Made by a program: the position numbers and the translations under genes. A stretch of 64,000 nucleotides of DNA, from contig CAZXJO010000005.1 of the NCBI GenBank assembly GCA_964641155.1, positions 62,001 to 126,000 on the forward strand, read 5' to 3'. The stretch comes from DTCV01 sp964641155. GTDB lineage: Archaea; Thermoproteota; Thermoprotei_A; Sulfolobales; NBVN01. The notes beneath the pieces were generated by a model. It saw only the letters and a list, made by a program, of their open reading frames with translations. It searched no databases and had not been told where the DNA came from. Below are positions 8,440 through 16,809 of the stretch, piece after piece. Position 1 is the stretch's first letter. Each line of letters begins with the position of its first letter.

Positions 8440-9510
8440 TTAAGGCACTTTTAAATAACGTTGGGTTATCCAATCCCTCAAGGGGTTGTAAACGACTATA
8501 GGCTTCTTCCTTAACTCGGCAACGTTTCTAGAGCCTGAAAGAAGCATTACGGCCTTGATGGAGTTGGCCAGCCTTTCCATATAATCTAGAAGTCTCCCGG
8601 AGAAGTAGGCCCTTAGAATAGGTAATGCCATACCAACCAGGTCAGCACCGAGCCTAAGAGCTTTAACCACATCCAAAGCCGTTCTAATACCGCCGCTGGC
8701 GATAATCGTTGAGTTAGGCGCTCCATTCCTCACCTCAACTATGGATGCCGCTGTAGGAATACCCCAGCTCAGGAGCTCTGACGCAACCCCCTCCTTAACC
8801 CTATCCCCCTTCAACTTAGCTCTAAACATCTCGATCTTAACCCAGTTAGTCCCGCCAGCACCGGCTACGTCGAAGTACTCAATACCGATTTCACTGAGCT
8901 CCTCAGCAACCTCCTTAGACAACCCGAAACCCACTTCCTTAACGATTATCGGTGAGGAGAGCTCTTTCATGACTGTTTCGAGTTTCTTCATGAACCCCTT
9001 GAACGTGCACGAGCCCTCAGGCTGGGTCAGTTCTTGAGCGACGTTTAAGTGAACGGCCAACCCATCAGCGGAGACCATGTCAATTAACTTACTTATCAGC
9101 GATACGTCGTAACGTATGAACTCTGAAACACCTATATTAGCAAGTACCAGGGACTTAGGTGCGTATTCCCTCACCACAGAGTAAGTGCGTATTAACGACT
9201 CGTTCTCTAGAGCAGCCCTCTGACTCCCCACTCCTAAACCTATCCCCAAGGACTCGGCAACCCTAGCTAATTCCGCGTTAATGCGTTCAGTACCAGGTGC
9301 CCCTCCAGTCATACCGCTGATTATTAAGGGCAAAGCCAACCTCTTACCTAAGACGTTTAATGAGAGGTCTAAATCGCCGATGTCGAATTTAGGCACGGCC
9401 TGATGGACGAAGTGAACGCATTCGAACCAAGTCCTCAGGGGGCCTTCAACGTCTTCCCTCAACGATATCTCAATATGCTCTAACTTACGGTTAGGGCTAT
9501 CATAACTCAA
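8440..9510 (-). CDS. fni: Type 2 isopentenyl-diphosphate delta-isomerase
   Basis: FMN-dependent enzyme that interconverts IPP and DMAPP. It is a TIM barrel of 356 residues with ISGMTGG near the N-terminus, an NxxQE...QPEG segment for substrate and magnesium, and the FMN phosphate loops SGGIRTALD and GMALP. TTG at 9510 follows GGTGGAG and overlaps the ipk stop by 4 bases (coupled translation). The residue after QPEG is Ser, where many members have Asp. Confidence 0.96.
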   Translation of the reverse strand: MSYDSPNRKLEHIEISLREDVEGPLRTWFECVHFVHQAVPKFDIGDLDLSLNVLGKRLALPLIISGMTGGAPGTERINAELARVAESLGIGLGVGSQRAALENESLIRTYSVVREYAPKSLVLANIGVSEFIRYDVSLISKLIDMVSADGLAVHLNVAQELTQPEGSCTFKGFMKKLETVMKELSSPIIVKEVGFGLSKEVAEELSEIGIEYFDVAGAGGTNWVKIEMFRAKLKGDRVKEGVASELLSWGIPTAASIVEVRNGAPNSTIIASGGIRTALDVVKALRLGADLVGMALPILRAYFSGRLLDYMERLANSIKAVMLLSGSRNVAELRKKPIVVYNPLRDWITQRYLKVP

Positions 9511-10295
9511 TACTCCACCACCGTACCTAAGGAAGAAGTACCTGTGAGGGCCTTATATAAATTCCCCCTAACTAATCCGTTGATTATTCTCACCTTAACA
9601 CCCCTGACGCCGTACTTCAAACCCTCCGCGAGCTTCAACATCATAGAGCCAGTCACATCGTAATCACTTTTCGAGAACGTGAGACCCATCAGGTTAGTGG
9701 CGTGTATGAAGTCGATGAGTTCAGCATCGCTGTACCTCTTAGGGTCCTTATTATATAAGCCGTCGACATCAGTTGCAAATACCAGCTCCTTAACACCTAA
9801 ATCCTTAGCTAACAACCAAGCTACGGTATCCCCTGAAAGCACCTTGAAGGAGTTATCCCCCATTATGACGTCGCCGTATAATACAGGCGTGAGACCTCTA
9901 AGCAAGTATTCTACAACAATGTCTAACTCATAAGTCAGCCGTCCCCCTTCCTCTCTGAAAATTGTGTGGGGAGGTATTGAAACGGGCTTAATCCCAACGT
10001 CGATGAGCTCCTTAATTATGTGCGTATTTAGTAACATCATCGCGTAGGAGGTCTCAGAAAAACAGTTAGCATTTATCAGCTCCTTAGCGTCGAGACATCT
10101 GCGTACAGTGAAGTGCCCGAAACTCCCACCACCGTGTATGAGGACTAACCTCGAATCAGGCGCCTCCTTCAGGAAACTAGCTAAATCTAATGCCAAGTGC
10201 TTAATTACCTCATTCCTGATGCTCATAGGCCTGTCTTTATAGGTTATAACGCTCCCGCCTAGCTTAACGATCTTGGAAACGTAGTTCGGCTTCAA
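9507..10295 (-). CDS. ipk: Isopentenyl phosphate kinase
   Basis: Phosphorylates isopentenyl phosphate to IPP, the last kinase step of the archaeal mevalonate pathway. An amino-acid-kinase fold of 262 residues with KLGGSVIT (11-18) and HGGGSFGH (54-61); the final His is the catalytic/selectivity residue of IPKs. Starts at a TTG that overlaps the upstream GHMP-like gene by 32 bases and ends in a 4-base overlap with fni. Its presence implies that isopentenyl phosphate is made upstream by a modified mevalonate route. Confidence 0.95.
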   Translation of the reverse strand: MKPNYVSKIVKLGGSVITYKDRPMSIRNEVIKHLALDLASFLKEAPDSRLVLIHGGGSFGHFTVRRCLDAKELINANCFSETSYAMMLLNTHIIKELIDVGIKPVSIPPHTIFREEGGRLTYELDIVVEYLLRGLTPVLYGDVIMGDNSFKVLSGDTVAWLLAKDLGVKELVFATDVDGLYNKDPKRYSDAELIDFIHATNLMGLTFSKSDYDVTGSMMLKLAEGLKYGVRGVKVRIINGLVRGNLYKALTGTSSLGTVVEY

Positions 10296-11061
10296 CGAAC
10301 AGCACCCTACCTATGTCCTGAACGTATAGGTGGTTACCCCCTGATTTAAATCTGTGGTGAGTGAGGTCTTCGCGGAACACGTTCATACCTTCCCATAGAC
10401 CGTTGAAAAGTCTCAGGTAATCGTACAGCTTACCAACGTCGCCGGCGGATATCGCCTCACATGCCTTCACAGCCGTAATACCTACTAAGTGGGTGAGTAT
10501 GTTGACCATTTGAGCATCTTCCAACACGTTAATCCTAGGTGTTGGGTCGATAACGCTTAAAGAACGCTTAACGTAGCCGTGGACCCTTCCTAACCTCACC
10601 ACCTCATCCCCATACCTCCATACGTACGCCTCCCTAACTTCATCGTAGTGTCTGAGAGCGCTTACACATTCGCTGACGAAGAACTTACCATCCAACATGT
10701 TGAGGAACTCACGTACGTCCCGGGTCAACCCCCCAGCAAGTATCTTAGTGATGATGTTGGTTATGACCACATACGCAAACCCCCTGTGAAGGAATCCTCC
10801 TTCAATATCTATTATGAAGCCGTAGTTCACTCCAAGCTCATCACACATAAATTGGTAGAAGTTCAGCAAGTACTTCTCCAACACATCATCTACGTTTGGG
10901 AGTTCTAATCCACGTTCATGCGTAACCTCAACTTTGACCACGATTTTAGAGTTATCAACCGGCACAACTAGCACTGGATTATGTTTCTGTGGTATATGCA
11001 TGCAGAGCAGTGGTATGTACTCAACACTGCTTACATGGACTCTCTCGCCAGGGACGTACAA
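10264..11061 (-). CDS. Degenerate GHMP-kinase-like protein at the mevalonate kinase position
   Basis: The gene occupies the MEMO-mvk-ipk slot where archaea often encode mevalonate kinase. It starts with a VPGERV segment reminiscent of the GHMP N-terminal PG motif. Its second half has the GHMP-type helical region (GDVGKLYDYLRLFNGLW) seen in mevalonate kinases. However, the ATP phosphate loop (usually GLGSSA) is replaced by GGFLHRGFAY, and the C-terminal Gly-rich motif is reduced to KSGGN. At 265 residues it is shorter than typical mevalonate kinases (about 300-320). It may be an inactive paralog, an enzyme with changed chemistry, or an unrelated protein. Confidence 0.5.
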   Translation of the reverse strand: MYVPGERVHVSSVEYIPLLCMHIPQKHNPVLVVPVDNSKIVVKVEVTHERGLELPNVDDVLEKYLLNFYQFMCDELGVNYGFIIDIEGGFLHRGFAYVVITNIITKILAGGLTRDVREFLNMLDGKFFVSECVSALRHYDEVREAYVWRYGDEVVRLGRVHGYVKRSLSVIDPTPRINVLEDAQMVNILTHLVGITAVKACEAISAGDVGKLYDYLRLFNGLWEGMNVFREDLTHHRFKSGGNHLYVQDIGRVLFVEAELRFQDR

Positions 11062-11079
11062 GGAAAACCCTTCAAAAAT

Positions 11080-11931
11080 CTAGAACACTCTTACTGCTGC
11101 GTAGCCAACTACAGCATCTAAATCTCCTGTAACATCCCCTGACGTTGCGTACTTTAAGATCTCCCCCTTACTGGCGCCCAGCGCGTTAGCGTAATACAGT
11201 AAGGTCATGACGGGCCCGACGCCGCACATGCTGACCCTCCTCTCATTAACTACCTCAAACATTTCCTCCGGCTTTAACTTGACCACGAACTCCAGCACCT
11301 CCCTGTCCTTCTCATATGCTACCTCATGGGGTTCGTAGTGACTCATGTCACTCGATGCGAGAACCACTACATCCCTGCCTAGATTTTTTGATGCGGTGGC
11401 TACGGACCTAGCTAGGTCTTTAGCTATCTCCGGTACCTGGTAAGCTATCACGATAGGTACTATCTTAAAGTCATTGAATAGGAATTGGAGGAATGGTAAT
11501 TGCACTTCTATAGAGTGCTCGTACCTATGGGCATCGTAGTTCACGTCAACGTAGTTTGAGTGCTTTAAAATCTCTGAAGCCATTTCGGAGTCTACTTCGA
11601 CATCACCTAACGGCGTGTTCCAGAGGCCTCTATCATATATAGACACGGCCGTACCTATCCCGCTGTGGTTAGGTCCTATTATGACGAATGTCTCAGGCTT
11701 ACCCTCGGACGCTATTCTATAGTAGGCGTGAGCCGCTACGGGGCCGCTGTACATGTAACCCGCGTGAGGTACTACGTAGCCGATACTTTCCTTACTCCTC
11801 ACACCGACTCGAGGTGGTTCCCCAGGACCTAGTTTATGCGTAAAACACCACTTGATCCTTTCGTTGAGCTTGCTCTGAGATGACTCATAAAAAGAACCCG
11901 CAACTGCTGGGAATCTCTTCAAAACCTTCAT
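11080..11931 (-). CDS. MEMO1 family protein (AmmeMemoRadiSam system protein B)
   Basis: A 283-residue member of the MEMO/class III extradiol-dioxygenase-like superfamily. Conserved histidines occur in VPHAGYMYSG and in HRYEHSIEVQLPFLQ, and the family motif IGPNHSG is present. In archaea these genes commonly sit beside rpsB and the mevalonate genes, as here. The biochemical role is unsettled; a redox or metal function is proposed for the family. The ATG shares one base with the rpsB stop (TAATG). Confidence 0.92.
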   Translation of the reverse strand: MKVLKRFPAVAGSFYESSQSKLNERIKWCFTHKLGPGEPPRVGVRSKESIGYVVPHAGYMYSGPVAAHAYYRIASEGKPETFVIIGPNHSGIGTAVSIYDRGLWNTPLGDVEVDSEMASEILKHSNYVDVNYDAHRYEHSIEVQLPFLQFLFNDFKIVPIVIAYQVPEIAKDLARSVATASKNLGRDVVVLASSDMSHYEPHEVAYEKDREVLEFVVKLKPEEMFEVVNERRVSMCGVGPVMTLLYYANALGASKGEILKYATSGDVTGDLDAVVGYAAVRVF

Positions 11932-12596
11932 TAACCCACCTTAGTTTCGAAGTCCTCATAACTCACCTGTAAGTCGGCGTTGGGCTGTATAACTCCTCTC
12001 TCCCTTAGCAACTGCCTCGTCAACAACCAATAAATGACGGCTAATGATTTCCTCCCCTTATTATTCCCAGGTATCACTAAGTCAATGCCCGATAACTTGT
12101 TGTCCGTGCTCGCTATTGCTACGACTGGGATCCCGATCTTAGATGCCTCATCTAATGCTTGAGTATCGGCCCTTGGGTCAGTCACTATCACGACGTCGCA
12201 TTCTACGTAGGAGTTCAGCCTTGGGTTTGTGAGGGTACCAGGTGTGAACCTACCTGTCAGGAATTTACCGCCGGTCAGCTTTGCGAACATCTCGACAGGC
12301 CTAAAACCGTATTGACGTGCTGAAATAGCTAGTACGGAGCTCGGGTTAAACCTGGAGAGGAACTTAGCGGCGATTCTGATGCGTTCGTCTATCAACCTCA
12401 CGTTAAGTATGTACAGACCGTCAGGCCTCAACTTATACACAAACCCCTCCATATGCTTAGTGCAGATGTGCGTGCCTATGTGTACTCCGGCAGCCAGGTA
12501 AATGTCTAAGGGAACTAGGAGCTCTATAGTTCCCTTCTCAGTGACCAATACTTTTTCAAATTCCTTCTTCTCATCAATGGGGTGGTACATACTCAT
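11931..12596 (-). CDS. rps2: Ribosomal protein S2 (uS2)
   Basis: 30S protein of 221 residues with the family segments VHIGTH, AARQYGF-like SARQYGF and DPRADTQALDEA. ATG at 12596 overlaps the rpoN end by 4 bases. Enolase and rpoK, often found between rpoN and S2 in archaea, are absent from this position. Confidence 0.97.
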   Translation of the reverse strand: MSMYHPIDEKKEFEKVLVTEKGTIELLVPLDIYLAAGVHIGTHICTKHMEGFVYKLRPDGLYILNVRLIDERIRIAAKFLSRFNPSSVLAISARQYGFRPVEMFAKLTGGKFLTGRFTPGTLTNPRLNSYVECDVVIVTDPRADTQALDEASKIGIPVVAIASTDNKLSGIDLVIPGNNKGRKSLAVIYWLLTRQLLRERGVIQPNADLQVSYEDFETKVG

Positions 12597-12796
12597 ACCT
12601 TCCTCGAATACATTACTATCTCGCCTATTAGGTCTACATGAGAGAGTAGCATCCTCCTGCAGCAGTACCTCTTAATACCTAGGTCATCTAACACTTTCCC
12701 AGGGCTTTCACCGTTGCTCACCCTCTTAACGAATTCATCCCATTTATCACCGATCACAGCACCGCATGTGAAGCACCTAACCGGTATTATCACCAT
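12593..12796 (-). CDS. rpoN: DNA-directed RNA polymerase subunit N (Rpb10 homolog)
   Basis: Zinc-binding assembly subunit of archaeal RNA polymerase, part of the D-L-N-P platform. The 67 residues contain the zinc ligands Cys8 and Cys11 (CFTCG) and the adjacent pair Cys45-Cys46 (YCCRRM), which is diagnostic for RpoN/Rpb10. It lies 6 bases after rpsI in the same operon as rpoD. Confidence 0.97.
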   Translation of the reverse strand: MVIIPVRCFTCGAVIGDKWDEFVKRVSNGESPGKVLDDLGIKRYCCRRMLLSHVDLIGEIVMYSRKV

Positions 12797-12802
12797 AGCC
12801 CA

Positions 12803-13228
12803 TCACCTGTAGGACTTCTGCCTCCACCTCCTAGCACTATACCTCATCCACTTCTCAGGTTCCGTCTGCCTTGGATCACTTGCCAACATTGCCCTACCGT
12901 ACTCCTTAAAGCGCTGCTTCAGTTCCTCACTACCAGTGTAGAGGAGTAAGGCCCTAGCTATAGCTGTCCTAGCTGCCTCAGCCTGAGCCATGTAGCCACC
13001 ACCGCTTACCGCAACCTTAATATCGACACTGTTCCAAACTTTTTCTCCCGCAATTAACAGCGGCTCCATGATCTTCAAGCGAGCCATCTCAATTGGGAGT
13101 GCCTCCAGCGGGATGCCGTTAACCCATACCCTACCCTTGCCGGGCTTAAGGGTCACTCTTGCGACCGCTGTCTTCCTCCTACTAGAGGATAAAACAATCC
13201 TTACCTGACCAGCACTCACCGCTTCCAC
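12803..13228 (-). CDS. rps9: Ribosomal protein S9 (uS9)
   Basis: 30S protein whose basic C-terminal tail (SARRWRQKSYR) reaches the P-site tRNA. The GGGYMAQAEAARTAIARAL core is present. 141 residues. Its start overlaps the L13 gene by 13 bases, the usual L13-S9 pair. Confidence 0.96.
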   Translation of the reverse strand: MEAVSAGQVRIVLSSSRRKTAVARVTLKPGKGRVWVNGIPLEALPIEMARLKIMEPLLIAGEKVWNSVDIKVAVSGGGYMAQAEAARTAIARALLLYTGSEELKQRFKEYGRAMLASDPRQTEPEKWMRYSARRWRQKSYR

Positions 13229-13659
13229 CCAAGCATCCTAGCTATTTCACCAACAGTTATAAATCCTCTGCTAAGCCTTGCAGACGATGCCTCAGCTAAC
13301 TTGACAGCTTCATACTTCTTCAACTCCTCCGGATGTCCTACGAAGACCTTCAGGTTCTTAAGCAGGCGTATCCTCTTCCAACTATCTTTAGGTAGCATAC
13401 CTTTAACAGCTTTCTTAACGATCCCTACAGGGGTCCTAGGTCTTTTAGGAGACCACTTGTACGGATTCCTTAAAGTCTTGATCTCCAACCAAACTCTGTA
13501 GGACTCGATAACCATGTAAGGGTTCCCGCTAACGACCGCCTTCTCGGAGTTAACCACGAACACCCTGTAACCGTTCAGCAACGCCTTCGCTACCGCCGTA
13601 GCCAACCTACCTAGGATGACCCCCTCAGCATCAATTACCAGCACTTTATCACTGCTCAT
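13216..13659 (-). CDS. rpl13: Ribosomal protein L13 (uL13)
   Basis: 50S protein with the typical opening IDAEGVILGRLAT and the central PRTPVGIVKKAVKGMLP segment. 147 residues. It overlaps rpl18e by 4 bases at its start and rps9 by 13 at its end. Confidence 0.96.
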   Translation of the reverse strand: MSSDKVLVIDAEGVILGRLATAVAKALLNGYRVFVVNSEKAVVSGNPYMVIESYRVWLEIKTLRNPYKWSPKRPRTPVGIVKKAVKGMLPKDSWKRIRLLKNLKVFVGHPEELKKYEAVKLAEASSARLSRGFITVGEIARMLGWKR

Positions 13660-14018
13660 ACAACCACCTTCACGTTACTGCCTTTCGGGTTCTCATCCAT
13701 GAGATCCTTAATATGTATTAACCTACTACCGGAGGCCCTGACCTTCTCCAAGGCGTTGAGCGATATTGAGAGCACGGCCAGCGTCACCTTCTTATTGAAG
13801 TTACCCGCACCCAACACCTTACCAGGCACCACCACAACTTCACCGTCATTAACGCAGCGATTCAACCTACCTAAGTTTACCACAACCCTCTTCCTGCTGG
13901 GCCTTGAGAGCAGGTCCGCTACGTATCCCCATATCGGGGAGTTGTGCCTACTTGAGGCCTTCTTCAACTCCCTAATTAACTTCCTTAACACTATGTTTGT
14001 AGGTCCGGTTCTCCTCAT
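13656..14018 (-). CDS. rpl18e: Ribosomal protein L18e (eL18)
   Basis: Archaeal/eukaryotic 50S protein related to bacterial L15. The frame is open to 14039, but the ATG at 14018 (MRRTGPTN) is favoured: GGAG lies 5 bases upstream and archaeal L18e proteins begin similarly. About 120 residues, with the conserved segments VPGKVLGAGN and VTLAVLSIS. It follows rpoD directly. Confidence 0.95.
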   Translation of the reverse strand: MRRTGPTNIVLRKLIRELKKASSRHNSPIWGYVADLLSRPSRKRVVVNLGRLNRCVNDGEVVVVPGKVLGAGNFNKKVTLAVLSISLNALEKVRASGSRLIHIKDLMDENPKGSNVKVVV

Positions 14019-14019
14019 A

Positions 14020-14856
14020 TCAGCTCCCCTCCACACCACCTCCGAGTTTATTTACCTCTTCGTAAATGTTTCGAAGCTTATTCACGATAATTTTAATAGC
14101 CTCCAAAAAAATCCTTTCCGGGCTTAAAGCGCCGCTACTCTCTATGTATAGTAAGTACTTACCCTCATACCAACCCGCGTCTATAGCTTCATAATCGCAG
14201 ACGTTAACGCATTGCCTACATAGAACACATCTACTCTCATCAACCTCAATGCCGTTGGGAGAGACGTTGAAAACATTCCTAGGGCAAACCTCTGCACATT
14301 TCCCGCATAAAGCACACCTATCCTTATTCACGGATACCTTAGCCAAGTAAGTGACGGTGGCCACAGTTACTGGGCTCCACTTAATGTGCTCCTTACCCCT
14401 ACCTAGTCTGGCTCTCGCCTCCAAAGCTAGGCGTTGACCAGGGGCTAAAACAACTATTGGTATGTTAGGATTTGCAGGCCTTACCTCAGGATCTTGAGGT
14501 ATTAGGTCGCCTGAGTAAACATGCGTTATCTCGTCCTTAGCCGATACATCAAGAGTTACTATGGCGTAACACCCTTCACAGCCCTCAGGCTCACCGCATT
14601 CAGCGCATTCCTCAGGCGGTTTATATTTGCTTAAGGCCTCATCAGATGTAAACGGTATTAACCCCAACCTATGTGCTATTATTTCATCGTAGAGTGCTGA
14701 AGTATTATCGATGAAGAGGACGTCAGCCACAGCCATCGAGGGAACCTCAGTCAATGCGGCCCTCCTAACGGCATTGACCAACTGCAAAGGCACGCCTTCG
14801 AACAGCACTTTAATGTAGTTACTACCTTTTTCAACGATGCTGACGTTAAAACCCAT
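14020..14856 (-). CDS. rpoD: DNA-directed RNA polymerase subunit D with two 4Fe-4S motifs
   Basis: Archaeal counterpart of Rpb3/alpha; nucleates RNA polymerase assembly with subunit L. The Rpb3-like dimerisation domain (VNAVRRAALTEVPSMAV) is interrupted by a ferredoxin-like insertion with two complete cysteine sets, CALCGKCAEVC and CVLCRQCVNVC, so two 4Fe-4S clusters are expected. Many other archaea retain one or none. An additional CAECGEPEGCEGC stretch lies nearer the N-terminus. The ATG at 14856 follows GGTG; an upstream GTG (14865) is part of the Shine-Dalgarno. Confidence 0.96.
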   Translation of the reverse strand: MGFNVSIVEKGSNYIKVLFEGVPLQLVNAVRRAALTEVPSMAVADVLFIDNTSALYDEIIAHRLGLIPFTSDEALSKYKPPEECAECGEPEGCEGCYAIVTLDVSAKDEITHVYSGDLIPQDPEVRPANPNIPIVVLAPGQRLALEARARLGRGKEHIKWSPVTVATVTYLAKVSVNKDRCALCGKCAEVCPRNVFNVSPNGIEVDESRCVLCRQCVNVCDYEAIDAGWYEGKYLLYIESSGALSPERIFLEAIKIIVNKLRNIYEEVNKLGGGVEGS

Positions 14857-14865
14857 TAAATTCAC

Positions 14866-15264
14866 CTAGACTCTACGCCCGCGTCTACCGCCAGGCCTTC
14901 TAGTAGTGTCGTGGGGTATAGGCGTAACATCTTCTATCCTGCCTATTATGAAGCCCGCCCTGGCTAAGGCCCTAATAGCTGCCTGAGCACCCGGACCTGG
15001 GATCTTAGGTCCGTGCTCGCCGGGACCCCTGACCTTAATGTGGATGGCACCTATGCCCTTATCCATGGCCTCCTGAGCGGCTTTATACGCGATCATCATG
15101 GCTGTGTAGGGCGATGGCTTCTCCCTATCGGCCTTCACAACCATACCGCCTGAAGCTTTCGAGATCGTTTCGGCACCACTTAAATCGGTTATGTTAATTA
15201 TGGTGTTGTTGAAGGAGCTGAAGACGTGGGCGATGCCCCACTTAATTTCCCTAACCGAGAACAT
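14866..15264 (-). CDS. rps11: Ribosomal protein S11 (uS11)
   Basis: 30S platform protein of 132 residues: VFSSFNNTIINITD at the start and a Gly-rich RRPGGRRGRRV tail. It sits in the conserved block S13-S4-S11-rpoD. Confidence 0.97.
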   Translation of the reverse strand: MFSVREIKWGIAHVFSSFNNTIINITDLSGAETISKASGGMVVKADREKPSPYTAMMIAYKAAQEAMDKGIGAIHIKVRGPGEHGPKIPGPGAQAAIRALARAGFIIGRIEDVTPIPHDTTRRPGGRRGRRV

Positions 15265-15271
15265 CTAATAA

Positions 15272-15775
15272 TCACCTACCTCTGACCAATACCTGAGACG
15301 TCTTAGTGACCAAGGTAATCAGGTTTTCCTCATTCCTTGGAACCAAATAACCTGGGGATGTGACCTTACGGTTACTTATAGCTATGTGGCCGTGGACTAC
15401 TAACTGCCTTGCATGGTGAATGCTCTTGGCAAGCCCTCTCTTAAAAACTATGGTTTGAAGCCTCCTTTCCAACACGTCCTCAACATCTAATCCAAGGATA
15501 TCCTCCACCACGGAGCTCTCAGAATCTAAGAGACCCATACTGTATAGCTTTACCACTAACTGCTTTTCCTTAACAGCCCTTAAGTCAGGAGGTAGTGAGA
15601 GGAGTGCCTTAGCTTTCCTCCTCAACTCCCTAAGAATTGTTTGAGCGATCCATATCTCCCTCTTGTTCCTTAGTCCGTACTTGCCAATCAACTCTAACTC
15701 CCTAGCCAACCTATCCTTAATCCAGGGATGTCCCGGTCTTTCCCACCTCTTCCGAGGTTTCTTAGGGTCACCCAT
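15272..15775 (-). CDS. rps4: Ribosomal protein S4 (uS4)
   Basis: Primary 16S rRNA binder of the 30S body. 167 residues, with the S4 RNA-binding domain in the second half (RRLQTIVFKRGLAKS and ARQLVVHGHIAI). The opening GDPKKPRKRWERPGHPW is typical for archaeal S4. Confidence 0.97.
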   Translation of the reverse strand: MGDPKKPRKRWERPGHPWIKDRLARELELIGKYGLRNKREIWIAQTILRELRRKAKALLSLPPDLRAVKEKQLVVKLYSMGLLDSESSVVEDILGLDVEDVLERRLQTIVFKRGLAKSIHHARQLVVHGHIAISNRKVTSPGYLVPRNEENLITLVTKTSQVLVRGR

Positions 15776-15781
15776 GACTCA

Positions 15782-16231
15782 TCACTTCTTCTTACTAACA
15801 CCCAATGTGGGACCTAACCTCCCAGTAGTGTGGGTCCTCTGACCCCTCACCTTAAGCCCTAACGCATGCCTAATTCCTCTCCATGACTTAATCCTCTTCT
15901 CTCTTTCAATGTCCTCCCTAGCTACGTACATGAGGTCAGCACCTATAAGATGTAAGTCAGAACCTGAAACATAATCCCTCCTCCTATTTAAAGCCCAAGA
16001 CGGTATGCCGTAGCTAAGAGGATTCGCCAAAACTTCCTCAATTTTCTTGACATCGCCTTCAGATAAGTAGCCAACCCTTAAATTGGGGTTCAACCCTAGA
16101 ACCCTAACTATGAATGTAGCCAGCTGATACCCTACACCCTTAATCCTAAGCAAACCATACTGCAGCCTAAGGTTACCACTCAAATCGGTGCCAGCTATCC
16201 TAACTATATGTTTGAACGTAGCCTCAGGCAT
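15782..16231 (-). CDS. rps13: Ribosomal protein S13 (uS13)
   Basis: 30S head protein contacting the subunit interface and P-site tRNA. 149 residues with the helix-two-turn-helix segment and the C-terminal RGQRTHTTGR motif. First gene of the S13-S4-S11-rpoD-L18e-L13-S9-rpoN-S2 transcription unit, with its own promoter at about 16273-16290. In many archaea this block follows cbf5; here it is separated by the Fe-S island. Confidence 0.97.
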   Translation of the reverse strand: MPEATFKHIVRIAGTDLSGNLRLQYGLLRIKGVGYQLATFIVRVLGLNPNLRVGYLSEGDVKKIEEVLANPLSYGIPSWALNRRRDYVSGSDLHLIGADLMYVAREDIEREKRIKSWRGIRHALGLKVRGQRTHTTGRLGPTLGVSKKK

Positions 16232-16272
16232 TAGTGACTACCACCATTATGCCTTCTGAGTATACACTAAAA

Positions 16273-16290
16273 GATATATAAGCTTTAAAA
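16273..16290 (-). promoter_or_regulatory. Promoter region of the rps13 operon
   Basis: Read on minus, the segment holds TTTTAAAG followed by TATATATC, a strong archaeal TATA region. It lies 40-60 bases upstream of the rps13 ATG. Confidence 0.6.
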
Positions 16291-16348
16291 TAAGTCCACG
16301 TAACACCTCTACATCGCACGCTGACGGTCTGGGAATTCAGTATGAAAA

Positions 16349-16367
16349 TATATAACGCCGTTATATA
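16349..16367. promoter_or_regulatory. Perfect 19-base palindrome over the Fe-S island promoter
   Basis: TATATAACG, a central C, then CGTTATATA form an exact inverted repeat. It overlaps the TATA element, starting 37 bases before the ATG of the DsrE-like gene. A repressor bound here would block TBP/TFB, so this is a likely operator. The HTH gene at 18833-19171 in the same cluster is the obvious candidate ligand. Confidence 0.65.
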
Positions 16368-16385
16368 GTTAATTTAGGTGCTGAA

Positions 16386-16796
16386 ATGAGTAAGATATCA
16401 ATAATCGTAGCTTCCGAGAAGCTAGATAAACTCTACCCGGCGGGAACCTTAGCCGTAACCGCTGCAACCATGGGATGGGAATCTGAGATGTTCTTCACGT
16501 TTTGGGGTCTGCTAGCATTGAAGAAGAACTACACACCTAACGAGGTTACCTCAGACTATAAGGCTTTCGAAGAGGGGTTGAGGAAGGCAATGAGTTCCGG
16601 AGCGCTACCCAATTGGCATGACTTGATGAGGGGTGGGAAGGAGACGGGTATGCTTAAAGTCTACGCGTGCTCTACAACTATGGACTTACTGAACATCAGG
16701 GTCGATGAGTTGGAGGACTACGTAGACGGAGTGGTGGGAGCCGCCACGTTCTTATCTAGCGCAAAGGGCTCAAACATCACGCTGTTCATCTCATGA
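16386..16796 (+). CDS. DsrE/DsrF-like sulfur-relay family protein
   Basis: A 136-residue alpha/beta protein of the DsrE-like superfamily, which carries persulfide sulfur on a conserved cysteine. The only strong candidate is Cys99 in VYACSTTMDLL. The opening KISIIVASEKLDKLYPAG and the FTFWGLLALKK segment are typical of the peroxiredoxin/DsrE-like group. AGGTG is 5 bases before the ATG. It is first of a five-gene plus-strand cluster (DsrE-like, TusA-like, desulfurase, scaffold, regulator), suggesting a role in moving sulfur for Fe-S clusters or thiolated molecules. Confidence 0.85.
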   Translation: MSKISIIVASEKLDKLYPAGTLAVTAATMGWESEMFFTFWGLLALKKNYTPNEVTSDYKAFEEGLRKAMSSGALPNWHDLMRGGKETGMLKVYACSTTMDLLNIRVDELEDYVDGVVGAATFLSSAKGSNITLFIS

Positions 16797-16809
16797 GCAG
16801 GTGACGGTT

